A DNA stretch of 64,000 nucleotides from Brachybacterium timonense (GTDB lineage: Bacteria > Actinomycetota > Actinomycetes > Actinomycetales > Dermabacteraceae), in the NCBI RefSeq assembly GCF_900258505.1, contig NZ_LT984895.1, forward strand, positions 22,622-86,621, in the 5' to 3' direction. The position numbers and the translations under genes are program-made. Under the pieces are notes generated by a model that was given only the letters and a program-made list of their open reading frames with translations, ran no database searches and had not been told where the DNA came from. This document shows, piece by piece, positions 1 through 7,968 of the stretch. Position 1 is the first letter of the stretch; the number at the start of each line of letters is the position of its first letter.

Positions 1-851
1 CTGAGAAGCAGCGCACCGAAGAACATCACGACGAAGTAGACCAGCAAAGGCACGGCAATTCGGGAGACGTCCAGAGGGTTGGATGTGATCGCATCGCCCT
101 GGAGGGCGAACAGGAGCACGATGGTGAACAGCAGGCCGTACAGGGCGAAAGGGCTAAGGCGCGGCAGGAAGCGCTCTTCGTACCACTGGCGGCCGCGGGC
201 CTTCTCACCGAGAAACCGTGTGAGGAACCCTGCTACCAGCGGGATACCGAGGAACACGAGGACGCTGATCACGATGGCGCCAACGGAGAACTCGGCAGAG
301 GTGGTCTCGAGCCCGAGCCAAGACGGCAGGATCTGCAGGTAGAACCATCCCAGGGCGCCGAAAGCCAGCACCTGGAAGACGGAGTTGATGGCCACGAGCA
401 CAGCGGCGGCCTCCCTATCGCCGCAGGCGAGGTCGTTCCAGATCAACACCATCGCGATGCAGCGTGCAAGCCCCACGATGATCAGCCCGGTGCGGTATTC
501 GGGCAGGTCGGCCAAGAAGATCCAGGCCAGGGCGAACATGAAGGCGGGGCCAATGATCCAGTTCAGCACGAGGGAGGTGACCAGGAGGGTGCGGTCGGTG
601 CCAATGCGTCGGGTTTCGTCGTAACGGACCTTGGCCAGCACCGGGTACATCATGATGAGCAGACCCAGAGCGATTGGCACGGAGATCCCGCCGACCTTGA
701 CAGCGTCGAGCGCATCATCCAGGCCTGGAACGAAGCGGCCCAGCGTAAGGCCGACGGCCATGGCGAGCAGGATCCAGACCGGCAGCCAGCGGTCAAGGAA
801 GGACATCTCGGCAGCGACAGAGGTGTGCCTGTTCGATTCGGTGGTGGTCAT
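1..851 (-). CDS. acr3: Arsenite efflux permease, ACR3 family (3' end beyond window)
   Basis: Reverse-strand translation from the ATG at 851 gives about 283 residues with no stop before the window edge. Usual ACR3 length is about 350-370, so the C-terminus is missing here. Hydrophobic segments alternate with short loops. The stretch GLIIVGLARCIAMVLIWNDL carries the ACR3 family cysteine in the fourth membrane segment, where arsenite is bound, and AINSVFQVL follows as in the family. The protein should export arsenite (or antimonite) across the cytoplasmic membrane, driven by proton motive force. It is divergent from arsR across about 65 bp, so regulation by that repressor is the obvious reading. 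No arsC is visible, but it could lie to the left of the window. Confidence 0.92.
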   Translation of the reverse strand, partial: MTTTESNRHTSVAAEMSFLDRWLPVWILLAMAVGLTLGRFVPGLDDALDAVKVGGISVPIALGLLIMMYPVLAKVRYDETRRIGTDRTLLVTSLVLNWIIGPAFMFALAWIFLADLPEYRTGLIIVGLARCIAMVLIWNDLACGDREAAAVLVAINSVFQVLAFGALGWFYLQILPSWLGLETTSAEFSVGAIVISVLVFLGIPLVAGFLTRFLGEKARGRQWYEERFLPRLSPFALYGLLFTIVLLFALQGDAITSNPLDVSRIAVPLLVYFVVMFFGALLL

Positions 852-931
852 AGCTCCCTGCTACACGTATCGACTTCTGTCTATACGACCCTACTCAATC
901 GCATCGATGCTCGTCAATGTATGCTGTACGC
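852..931. promoter_or_regulatory. Divergent acr3/arsR promoter-operator region
   Basis: This short AT-richer gap separates the divergent acr3 and arsR starts and must hold both promoters. It contains the perfect 10 bp palindrome GCATCGATGC at 901-910 and a second loosely symmetric stretch, GTATCGAC..CTATACGAC, near 868-890. ArsR proteins bind imperfect inverted repeats in such gaps. The exact operator is inferred, not demonstrated. Confidence 0.5.
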
Positions 932-1330
932 ATGTGCGCCGATGCGATCGACCCCTCCGCCGGCGAGGAGCCTGAGCCAGAAAACCATGACCACTGCACT
1001 ACTGGTCCGGGTAACAGCGCCGGTTGCTGCTCTCTGATGACCGCCCCGCTCGATGTCGCCGAGGCTAAGAGGCTCGCCGCGCGCCTGCGAGCTCTATCGG
1101 ATCCAACGCGTCTGCGTCTGCTATCCCACATCGCGTCCCGTGACTGCGAACCGACCTGCACCTGCGATCTCACCGCGGAGCTCGGCGTCAGTCAGCCCAC
1201 TATCAGCCACCACGCCAAGAGACTGGTCGACGCGGGTCTGCTCAGCCGTGAGCAGCACGGACGGTGGGCGCACTACACCGTCGTCACGGAGGCCTTCAGC
1301 GAGCTGCGCGATCTGCTCGATCTTGGGTGA
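917..1330 (+). CDS. arsR: ArsR-family arsenic-responsive repressor
   Basis: This is a winged-helix repressor of at most 137 residues. The start may be ATG 917 or ATG 932; the longer form adds five residues. The DNA-recognition helix reads LGVSQPTISHHAKRLVDAGL, the classic ArsR signature, followed by the wing GRWAHYTV. Two arsenic-site patterns occur together. One is an N-terminal Cys-Cys pair (GCCSLMTAPLD) like Corynebacterium glutamicum ArsR1. The other is a CEPTCTCDL cluster at the start of the recognition domain, like the E. coli ELCVCDL site. The extended N-terminus is Cys/His-bearing and disordered-looking. It should repress acr3 and itself until As(III) binds. Its stop lies 11 bp from the convergent fdhD stop. 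Confidence 0.9.
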   Translation: MYAVRMCADAIDPSAGEEPEPENHDHCTTGPGNSAGCCSLMTAPLDVAEAKRLAARLRALSDPTRLRLLSHIASRDCEPTCTCDLTAELGVSQPTISHHAKRLVDAGLLSREQHGRWAHYTVVTEAFSELRDLLDLG

Positions 1331-1347
1331 GCACCTGGGGCTCACCC
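1325..1347. terminator. Shared bidirectional hairpin between arsR and fdhD
   Basis: GGGTGAGC at 1325-1332 pairs with GCTCACCC at 1340-1347 around a 7-base loop. The stem overlaps the stop codons of both convergent genes. There is no T-tract on either side, which is common for hairpins at gene ends in GC-rich actinobacteria. Bidirectional termination is inferred from position and symmetry. Confidence 0.6.
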
Positions 1348-2214
1348 CTCCGCGGCGCTCAGATCAATCCGCTCAGGGTGCGTGTACACGTTCATGCGGC
1401 CGTCGCCACCGTCGAGGGCGCGGGCGAAGCCGATCAGGGTCATGCCCACCTCGTCAGCTGTCGCAACCGCAAGTGAGCTCGCGGCGGAAACGCAGGCCAG
1501 CAGCGGAATCCCAGCCATGAATGCCTTCTGAGCGATCTCGAAGCTGGCGCGGGAGGAGACCAGCAGGAAGCAATCAGACACAGGTAGAAGGTCTTCCAAC
1601 AGCGCCCAGCCGATCACCTTGTCCACCGCATTGTGGCGCCCCACGTCTTCGCGCACGGCGAGCACTGTGCCGTCGGTGCGCACGAGAGCGGCAGCGTGCA
1701 CGCCACCGGTGCGGGCGAACACAGCCTGCTCGTCGTTGAGGCTGCGGGCGGCATCCAGCACCGTGCGCGGGTCGATCTTCCACGTCTGGGTCAGGTCGAA
1801 ACGGCCCTTCGCGCGCACCGCGTTGATCGACTCCGAGCCGCAGACGCCGCAAGCACTCGTGGTCGTGAAGTTCTTGGTGATGAACGGCTGCAGCAGCGGG
1901 CCGGACGTGGTCAGCTCCATCACGTTGTACGTGTTCTGCGGGTAGCCGGAGCCTTCATCCACCACCGCGCCGTCGCAGTAGCGAGCCTCGGCGATGTCCT
2001 CCCGACTGCGGATAATGCCTTCGCCGTGGAGGAAGCCGTGGATCAGCTCCACGTCGTTGCCCGGGGTGCGCATGGTCAGCGACAACTGTTGGCCGTTCAA
2101 CCGGATGTCCAGGGGTTCCTCGACAGCGACGTGATCGCCCTTGCGGCCCGCGAACAGACGGCCGTCGCGAACGCGCACCGTGCGGATACGTCGGTTCTCA
2201 GTGACCCTACCCAT
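1342..2214 (-). CDS. fdhD: FdhD, formate dehydrogenase sulfurtransferase
   Basis: The 290-residue product matches FdhD in length and motifs. The essential redox/sulfur-carrying motif CGVCG is present in TTTSACGVCGSESI near residue 130. Other FdhD signatures are RTPGNDVELIHGFL near residue 50, GGVHAAAL, and VREDVGRHNAVDKVIGWAL. FdhD transfers sulfur to the molybdenum or tungsten cofactor before it is inserted into formate dehydrogenase or related oxidoreductases. No formate dehydrogenase gene is in the window, so the client is encoded elsewhere. ATG 2214 gives the family-like N-terminus RRIRTVRVRDG. It is convergent with arsR and probably its own transcription unit. Confidence 0.95.
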   Translation of the reverse strand: MGRVTENRRIRTVRVRDGRLFAGRKGDHVAVEEPLDIRLNGQQLSLTMRTPGNDVELIHGFLHGEGIIRSREDIAEARYCDGAVVDEGSGYPQNTYNVMELTTSGPLLQPFITKNFTTTSACGVCGSESINAVRAKGRFDLTQTWKIDPRTVLDAARSLNDEQAVFARTGGVHAAALVRTDGTVLAVREDVGRHNAVDKVIGWALLEDLLPVSDCFLLVSSRASFEIAQKAFMAGIPLLACVSAASSLAVATADEVGMTLIGFARALDGGDGRMNVYTHPERIDLSAAEG

Positions 2215-2284
2215 GAACGGAGCCTAACGGGTGCCGACAGCAATCGGCCCAGGTGCGCGCCACCGACGGCGACCGGCGCCCTAA

Positions 2285-2448
2285 AGTGCCCGCAGTCACG
2301 CTCGACCCCGGCGCACGAATCGCCGCCACTGAACGGCGCCTGCAGTGCCCACAGTCACGCTCGATCCCGGCGCACGAATCGCCGCCGCTGAACGGCGCCT
2401 GCAGTGCCCGCAGTCACGTTCGACCCCGGCGCACGAATCGCCGCCGCT
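2285..2448. repeat. 59 bp tandem repeat, about 2.8 copies
   Basis: Copies start at 2285, 2344 and 2403 and differ by only a few substitutions. The conserved part includes CGGCGCACGAATCGCCGCC and GCCTGCAGTGCCC. The array lies in the gap between the SRPBCC gene stop (2585) and the fdhD start (2214), both on the minus strand. It has no convincing coding capacity. It is one of a series of ~60 bp repeats in this window. Confidence 0.93.
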
Positions 2449-2584
2449 CGGCTTCCGAGGATCAGGGCACATCGAACTCCGGCCGGCGGGCCAGTCGGGA
2501 CCCGGGCAGAACGAGCCTGCACAGGACGAGCTCGCCCGGGTCCACGCTGCCCGCTTCCGGCGGACGCTTGCGGCGTCGGCGCTG

Positions 2585-3055
2585 TCAGGCCCCGGAGACC
2601 GCGGCGGCGAGCTGGTTGAGGGAGTCCTCGAGCTGCTCGGCGGAGACGACCGGGAACAGGGAGATGAGCTTGTCGTCCGTGACCTTGGACCAGTCGTAGG
2701 TGAGGGTGACCTCGGTGGTGTTGGCGTCGGTCGCGTTGAGAGCGTAGACGTAGGTCCACCCGGCGGGCTCGTCCTTGTTCTGCTCCTGAGCGGGGGCCCA
2801 GCCGATGAGCTTGTTCTCGTCGAAGGCGATCACGTGGTTATGCATCACGTAGTCGCCACCCATGGCCTCAGCGTGCATGTTCATCACAAACTTCTCGCCG
2901 CTGGCGGTGATCCGCTCGGTGTCCGTGCTCGAGACGACCATGCCGGAACCGTCGAAGCTCGGGTGCTTGGCCGGCAAGCTGAGCAGGTCGAAGATGTCCT
3001 TCGCTGCGGCATCGATAGTGCGGGTGACGGTGATGGACGTGTTGTTACCAGTCAT
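2585..3055 (-). CDS. SRPBCC-fold small-ligand binding protein
   Basis: The 156-residue product starts at ATG 3055 (MTGNNTSITVTRTIDAAAKDIF), which gives a typical SRPBCC N-terminus; a longer version to 3115 adds unconvincing residues. The pattern is beta strand (SITVTRTI), helical AAKDIFDLLSLPAKHPSFDGSG, strands with FVMNMHAEAMGGDYVMHNHV, LIGWAPA, WTYVYAL, TEVTLTYDW, then a long C-terminal helix. This is the polyketide-cyclase/START-like helix-grip fold. Related proteins bind hydrophobic ligands or act as cyclases, but no catalytic residue can be assigned and the ligand is unknown. It stands alone between two repeat-rich intergenic regions. Confidence 0.85.
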   Translation of the reverse strand: MTGNNTSITVTRTIDAAAKDIFDLLSLPAKHPSFDGSGMVVSSTDTERITASGEKFVMNMHAEAMGGDYVMHNHVIAFDENKLIGWAPAQEQNKDEPAGWTYVYALNATDANTTEVTLTYDWSKVTDDKLISLFPVVSAEQLEDSLNQLAAAVSGA

Positions 3056-3160
3056 GCCTCTACCCTGCCCCTCGACGGCCCGTGACGCCACGGGGAGCCG
3101 ACCGATCGGTCCCACTGCCCGACTGACCAGTGCAGATACGTGTCCGCGTCACGGACGCGG

Positions 3161-3300
3161 TGAGCCGTCGCGCCCAGAGTCAGAAGAGATCAGTCGCCAC
3201 CAGCCGAGTTATCAGATCGGTGAACCGCCAAACCCAGAGTCAAAAGAGATCAGTCGCCACCAGCAAAGCTGCCAGATCCGTGAGCCGTCGCACCCAGAGC
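3161..3300. repeat. 60 bp tandem repeat, about 2.3 copies
   Basis: Copies begin at 3161, 3221 and 3281, each opening with TGAGCCGTCG or TGAACCGCCA and containing AGATCAGTCGCCACCAGC. Copies are about 80-85% alike. On the minus strand each unit contains the string GGCGACTGATCTCTT, so in-frame TGA codons recur once per unit. This resembles the stop-codon-linked repeats seen elsewhere in the window. Confidence 0.92.
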
Positions 3301-3552
3301 CAGAGCGGTGAGTTCGGCTGCGGCCCGCTGCGCAGCGACCGCGAGGTCAGGCCCGCCCTCCCGCTGATGCCGCCTCGCGACGCATCCACAGTTGCGGGCC
3401 GGTGACGCCAGCCCCGTCCTCCTGCTGATGCCGGTCGATCTGCGAGAACGGCAGGTCAGAGTCGGTGGCGCCGTTGGTGTGCGACGGGCTCCGGATCGAC
3501 TCACGGGAGACAACGCTGGGGGTGGCGGCGCGTTTGTGACTGACAGGCCGTA

Positions 3553-3622
3553 GGAAATCGGTACTGGAGCATGGCGCCGATGGGCCTTGGAGGGGCGGCG
3601 ACACGTTCCAGTACCGATTCCC
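3553..3622. repeat. ATCGGTACTGGA palindromic element, copy 1
   Basis: The left arm GGAAATCGGTACTGGA (3553-3568) is matched by TCCAGTACCGATTCCC near 3607-3622. The central part is GC-rich and contains GGCGCC. The right flank CTCCCGAGGCCGCGGCCAC is shared with copy 2, so the two copies are about 90 bp duplications rather than only shared arms. A third, more perfect copy lies at 62441-62506. Confidence 0.85.
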
Positions 3623-3650
3623 TCCCGAGGCCGCGGCCACGCGGCCGCGA

Positions 3651-3737
3651 GGCTAGCGTGACGACGCCGCAGGGCTAGTGCGGCGAGCCGGTAGGGCTAG
3701 CGTGACGACGCCGCAGGGCTAGTGCGGCGAGGCGTAG
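3651..3737. repeat. 44 bp direct duplication
   Basis: GGCTAGCGTGACGACGCCGC begins at 3651 and again at 3695, followed in each case by AGGGCTAGTGCGGCGAG. The two copies are nearly identical, so the duplication is recent. It sits between palindromic element copies 1 and 2. The sub-motif GGCTAGTGCGG also occurs at about 10931, in the repeat array after the aminotransferase gene. Confidence 0.88.
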
Positions 3738-3828
3738 GGAATCGGTACTCGAGCCGTAGGAAATCGGTACTGGAGCGTGGTGCCGAAGGGCCCAGGAGGG
3801 GCGGCGACACGTTCCAATACCGATTCCC
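3737..3828. repeat. ATCGGTACTGGA palindromic element, copy 2 plus an extra half-arm
   Basis: The main element runs from 3759 to 3828: arm GGAAATCGGTACTGGA pairs with TCCAATACCGATTCCC (one mismatch). Immediately left, at 3737-3754, is an additional half-arm GGGAATCGGTACTCGAGC in the same orientation as the left arm. This suggests that arm-sized pieces duplicate on their own. Confidence 0.83.
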
Positions 3829-3888
3829 TCCCGAGGCCGCGGCCACAGGGCCGCGGGGCAACGCGGCCACGGGCCAAGGCGGCCACCA

Positions 3889-3914
3889 GGCAACGAGGCA
3901 ACGAGGCAACGAGG
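3889..3914. repeat. GGCAACGA 8-9 bp microrepeat
   Basis: Three uninterrupted copies of GGCAACGA(G) are seen inside a wider GGCCAC/GGCAAC low-complexity tract. It is non-coding as far as can be seen and lies about 120 bp beyond the 3' end of the last glu operon gene. Confidence 0.75.
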
Positions 3915-4036
3915 CCAGGGGCACAAGCCCACAGGACCGCGAGAACAGGGCAACGGGCCAACAAGGCCACAGGGGCACAGGCCACGGGGGCTAGGTGCCC
4001 GCGTGCTGCGGCAAGGCCAGCGCACCGAGCACAGGC

Positions 4037-4849
4037 TCAGCTCCTCGCCGCACGCTTTTTCATGCGGGCATCGAGCAGCAGCGCGATCCGGGTGAGGATC
4101 ATATTGAGCACGATGTAGATGAGGGACACCACCACGTAGGTCTGCAGCAGGTACCGGGTGATGGAGACCATCGTCTTGCCCTGGAACTGCAGCTCGTTGT
4201 AGCTGACCACGTAGCCGAGCGTGGAGTCCTTCAGCAGGGTGACCAGCGCAAGGATCAGCGAGGGCATCACCAGGCGGATCGCCTGCGGCAGCACCACGTG
4301 ACGCATCGCCTGGGTGCGGCTCAAGCCGATCACGGCGGCGGCCTCATGCTGGCCCTTGTCCACGGCGTTGATGCCGGCACGGAACACTTCGGCAGTGGTC
4401 GCGGCGGAGACCAGGATCATTGGGATCACGAGCATCCAGAACCGCGAGAAGGTCACCCCATAGGCGGGCAGGAGCAGCAGGAACGCGTAGACCACCAGCA
4501 GCATGGGGACGCCACGGAAGAACTCGATCACGGCGGTCGCAGCCCAGCTGATGGGGCGGGTCGACGCCAGGCGCCCGAGCGCGAGCAGCAGCCCCAGCGG
4601 GAAGGCGAACAGGGCCGCCACGGCGGTGGCCTTCAGCGTGCCGGCAAGGCCCTTCCACAGGAAGGCGATGTAGTCCGCACGCAGGTAGACGACCCATTTT
4701 CCGGGGTCGAGCTGTTTGTTGGCCTGCAGCTGGATCAGTGCGCCGATCGCGGCTGCGATGAACACGACGATGGCGAGGATCGACAGCAGCAGGATGCGCC
4801 GACGACCCTTGGGGCCGGGGGCGTCGAACAGGACGTGGCTTGCGCTCAT
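4037..4849 (-). CDS. gluD: Polar amino-acid ABC transporter permease (GluD-like)
   Basis: The 270-residue membrane protein has a leading membrane segment (ILLLSILAIVVFIAAAIGAL) and a five-segment core. The transporter EAA loop appears as GINAVDKGQHEAAAVIGLSR, and the following MRHVVLPQAIRLVMPSL is the classic His/Glu/Gln/Opp coupling helix that contacts the ATPase. It should form a heterodimeric channel with the upstream permease. Its ATG overlaps the stop of that gene by 4 bp (ATGA), so translation is coupled. It is the last gene of the four-gene operon, followed by about 1 kb of gene-free repeat DNA. The gene name is by order and resemblance to the corynebacterial glutamate importer. Confidence 0.9.
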   Translation of the reverse strand: MSASHVLFDAPGPKGRRRILLLSILAIVVFIAAAIGALIQLQANKQLDPGKWVVYLRADYIAFLWKGLAGTLKATAVAALFAFPLGLLLALGRLASTRPISWAATAVIEFFRGVPMLLVVYAFLLLLPAYGVTFSRFWMLVIPMILVSAATTAEVFRAGINAVDKGQHEAAAVIGLSRTQAMRHVVLPQAIRLVMPSLILALVTLLKDSTLGYVVSYNELQFQGKTMVSITRYLLQTYVVVSLIYIVLNMILTRIALLLDARMKKRAARS

Positions 4850-5547
4850 GCCTGGGCACCTGCCTTCACATCGAGGGTGCGGCGAGATCGGCCGCCGCTG
4901 CGGCGGGAGAACGGCGAGACCGCGGCTTCGATCCGTCGGCCCGCATAGGCGGCCACCAGGGCGATCGTGAGGTACACGGCGCCGGAGAACAGGAAGAACA
5001 CCACGGCCTGCGCGGTCCGACCGGACAGCGCCTGGGACACGTAGGTGAGCTCATGGACGGCGATCGCGGCGCATAGGGCGGAGCCGAGCAGCGTACCGAT
5101 GAACACGTTCACCAGGGGCTGCACCATGGCCGCGAAAGCCTGGGGCAGCACCACGTGCCGCAGCGTGCCGATGAAGCCCAGGCCGATCGAGCGGGCCGCC
5201 TCCGCATGCCCCACCGGCACCGTGTTGATGCCGGAGCGCACGTTCTCGCAGATGAACGCCGCGGAGCTGAGGGTCAGCCCCAGCACGCCGCTCCAGAAGT
5301 AGCTCAGGCGCAGCCCGGCGTCGGGCATGCCGTGCGCGATGAGGATCAGCAGGCTGAGCAGCGGGATGTTGCGGAAGATCTCCACGTACACGGTGCCGAA
5401 CCAGCGCAGCGGCGGCACCGGGCTCACCCGGAACACGGCCAGCACTGTGCCGAGCATCAGTGCAAAGCCGTACCCGAACACGGTGAGCCCCAGGGTGTAT
5501 GCCGCGCCCTGCAGCAGCATGGGCAGGCTCTGGACGATCAGGTCCAT
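4846..5547 (-). CDS. gluC: Polar amino-acid ABC transporter permease (GluC-like)
   Basis: The 233-residue permease has about five membrane segments. It is shorter than its partner, which is usual for this subunit. The coupling loop reads GINTVPVGHAEAARSIGLGF followed by TLRHVVLPQAFAAMVQPL. YVEIFRNIPLLSLLILIAHG matches the conserved EFFRGTPLLVQL region of the family. It imports glutamate-type amino acids together with GluA, GluB and GluD. The gap to gluB upstream is about 105 bp and it overlaps gluD by 4 bp. Confidence 0.9.
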   Translation of the reverse strand: MDLIVQSLPMLLQGAAYTLGLTVFGYGFALMLGTVLAVFRVSPVPPLRWFGTVYVEIFRNIPLLSLLILIAHGMPDAGLRLSYFWSGVLGLTLSSAAFICENVRSGINTVPVGHAEAARSIGLGFIGTLRHVVLPQAFAAMVQPLVNVFIGTLLGSALCAAIAVHELTYVSQALSGRTAQAVVFFLFSGAVYLTIALVAAYAGRRIEAAVSPFSRRSGGRSRRTLDVKAGAQA

Positions 5548-5652
5548 GCGGACTCCTCACGCACCGGCGTCGTCCTTACGGGCGCGTCCGGCTGACGGGC
5601 CGGGCGGACGGGGTAGGGAACCCGCCCGCCGCGGCACTGGATTCAGACGAGA

Positions 5653-6624
5653 TCAGGCGGGCAGGTCGCCGGGCTTCGGCGGCTCGGGGGCGTCACCGTC
5701 GATGACGTCGCCGAGCGTGGCCTCCCACAGCTTCTTCCAGGTGCCGTCGTCGATGATCTCCTGCAGGAAGGTGTTGACGAACTCGAGCGCGTCTTCGTTG
5801 TCCTTGGACAGGCCCACACCGTAGGGGTCGTCGACGAACGGTTCACCGACGACAGTCACCTCGGGGTCCGCCTTGGAGTTGCCGAGCAGCACGCCCTGGT
5901 CGAGCACGTACGCGTCGACACGACCCTGCTTGAGGGCGGCCACGCAGGATTCGTTGTCCGGCAGCTGCTGGACCTCGCCGGGGTCTTTCACGTTCTCTTC
6001 GACCGCCTGGATGCCGGTCGAGTTCGCCTGGGTGACGATCTTCTTGCCGCTGAGGTCGTCGGGGCCGGTGATGGAGTCCTTGTCCTCGGTGCGCACCTGG
6101 ATAGCGGTGCCGGAGGTGTAGTAGGGGCCGGCGAAGTTGATGACCTGCAGGCGCTCGGGGGTGATCGAGTAGGTGGCGATCACGCAGTCGACGGTGCCGT
6201 TTTGCACCATGGTCTCACGGGTCTCGACGGTGGTATCGATGTATTCGACCTTGTCCGCGCCGTCCTCACCCAGGATGTAGCGGGCCAGCAGCTGGGTGAT
6301 GCCGGCGTCGAAGCCGGTGACCTTGTCGGTGGACGGGTCGATCAGGGAGAACACCTGGTTGGCGGTGGTGCCGCCACGCTTGAGGGTGCCCGCTTCTTTG
6401 ATGGCGGTGGCCCAGGCGCTCGCGGAGATCGCGGCGTCGTCGGCGATCGGGCCGCCGGCGATGGCGTCATCGTACGCGGCGCCGCTGCCGTCAGAGTCGT
6501 CGCCGCCCAGCGACGGGCCGTCACCGGTGTCGGAGGAGCAGGCGGCGAGTGCCGCGCCCAGGGGGAGGGCGCCGGCGGCGGCCACGAGCGCGCGTCGGCT
6601 GGGGCGGAGGGTGGAGTCGGTCAT
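5653..6624 (-). CDS. gluB: Amino-acid ABC transporter substrate-binding lipoprotein (GluB-like)
   Basis: The start at ATG 6624 gives SRRALVAAAGALPLGAALAAC, a signal sequence with a twin-arginine-like pair and a lipobox cysteine near residue 30. Upstream in-frame codons are repetitive and non-coding in character. The mature part is a SBP_bac_3 domain: KVTGFDAGITQLLARYI, RLQVINFAGPYYTSGTAIQV and DLSGKKIVTQANSTG are standard family segments. It is anchored outside the membrane, binds glutamate or a related polar amino acid and feeds GluC/GluD. Length (323 residues) is normal. It lies between the ATPase gene (6864) and gluC. Confidence 0.92.
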   Translation of the reverse strand: MTDSTLRPSRRALVAAAGALPLGAALAACSSDTGDGPSLGGDDSDGSGAAYDDAIAGGPIADDAAISASAWATAIKEAGTLKRGGTTANQVFSLIDPSTDKVTGFDAGITQLLARYILGEDGADKVEYIDTTVETRETMVQNGTVDCVIATYSITPERLQVINFAGPYYTSGTAIQVRTEDKDSITGPDDLSGKKIVTQANSTGIQAVEENVKDPGEVQQLPDNESCVAALKQGRVDAYVLDQGVLLGNSKADPEVTVVGEPFVDDPYGVGLSKDNEDALEFVNTFLQEIIDDGTWKKLWEATLGDVIDGDAPEPPKPGDLPA

Positions 6625-6745
6625 GGTTCCTCTTTCGGGTCGGAGCGGGCGGTGAGCGGTGCCGCGCTGCAGGTCAGTCGCCGGGTGGCGAGGGTGGTCG
6701 GTGGGGCGGAGAAACGATTCGATCGGTGAGGCTACGGGGGCTGGT

Positions 6746-6863
6746 GCGGTCAGCGGGCCAGCGGCGGTCAGCAGGCCAGCGGCGGTCAGCGGGCCAGCGG
6801 CGGTCAGCAGGCCAGCGGGGGTCAGTTGGGCAGCGCGGGCAGTCAATCGGTGAGTGCGGGCGG

Positions 6864-6878
<15 letters not shown>
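6746..6878. repeat. 18 bp tandem array abutting the gluA stop codon
   Basis: Five 18 bp units start at 6746, 6764, 6782, 6800 and 6818 (GCGGTCAGC[G/A]GGCCAGCG). Diverged relatives continue to about 6878, where GCGGTCAGTGGGGCAGG contains the gluA stop (TCA at 6864). Read on the coding strand, each unit resembles the last codons of gluA (CTGCCCCACTGACC versus CTGGCCCGCTGACC). The array therefore looks as if it was seeded by copying the end of the gene. Confidence 0.85.
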
Positions 6879-7658
<780 letters not shown>

Positions 7659-7682
7659 GAGCAGAGCATGAGGCCTCACACC

Positions 7683-7702
7683 CCGATGTGTCCAAACATC
7701 GG
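7683..7702. promoter_or_regulatory. Inverted repeat in the gluA leader (candidate operator)
   Basis: CCGATGT at 7683-7689 and ACATCGG at 7696-7702 form a 20 bp inverted repeat with a 6 base spacer, 25 bp upstream of the gluA start. Its size and position suit a dimeric repressor or activator site. No matching regulator is adjacent, so the binding protein is unknown. Confidence 0.5.
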
Positions 7703-7732
7703 AATACAAGTTCACACTTCGGAACACTTTTG

Positions 7733-7785
7733 TGACCAGGGGCGCCGTTCCGAGCGAGCGCTACTCGGATCGGCGCCCCTGGTCA
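7733..7785. terminator. 15 bp perfect stem-loop between thiD-like gene and glu operon
   Basis: TGACCAGGGGCGCCG at 7733-7747 pairs perfectly with CGGCGCCCCTGGTCA at 7771-7785, with a further small stem (CCGAG/CTCGG) in the loop. It lies 170 bp beyond the stop of the kinase gene and just upstream of the glu promoter region. It probably ends the kinase transcript. There is no U-tract, so it would act as an I-shaped terminator. Confidence 0.7.
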
Positions 7786-7877
7786 GGTGGCGGCGGGCAG
7801 ACTCACGGGCCAGCTGGCAACGGTTCGTCACCGGTCATGCGGATGCGGCGACCGTCCGGTCATCACGTGACGCAGCC

Positions 7878-7968
7878 GACACTCCGCTCGGGCTCAGGCC
7901 TGGACAGTGCCCGTCTGCGTCGAGGCTTTGCCGAGCGCGACACTCCGCGCGACCTCAGGCCTGGAAGC
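7878..7968. repeat. 60 bp-period duplication spanning the kinase stop codon
   Basis: CGACACTCCG...CTCAGGCCTGGA occurs at 7878-7908 and 7938-7968. On the coding strand the second is the true gene end (TTC CAG GCC TGA) and the first, 60 bp downstream and in the same frame, repeats it as GTC CAG GCC TGA. About 31 bp is conserved; the 29 bp between copies is unrelated. Confidence 0.88.

Larger units (their letters stand above)
3056..4036. other. Gene-free, repeat-rich stretch between SRPBCC gene and glu operon
   Basis: About 980 bp without a gene I can support. It holds a 60 bp tandem repeat (3161-3300), two copies of the ATCGGTACTGGA palindrome (3553-3622, 3759-3828), a 44 bp duplication (3651-3737) and a low-complexity GGCCAC/GGCAACGA tract from about 3840 to 3990. 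Minus-strand reading frames around 3250-3640 show coding-like peptide stretches (for example LAVAAQRAAAELTALALGA) in more than one frame. They could be the worn remnant of a gene, but I cannot name it. Confidence 0.6.

Noticed and set aside
3250..3640. Small minus-strand gene in the repeat-rich gap
   Set aside because: Stretches such as LAVAAQRAAAELTALALGA look coding, but the good segments are in different frames and no start or family can be assigned. At most a decayed remnant.
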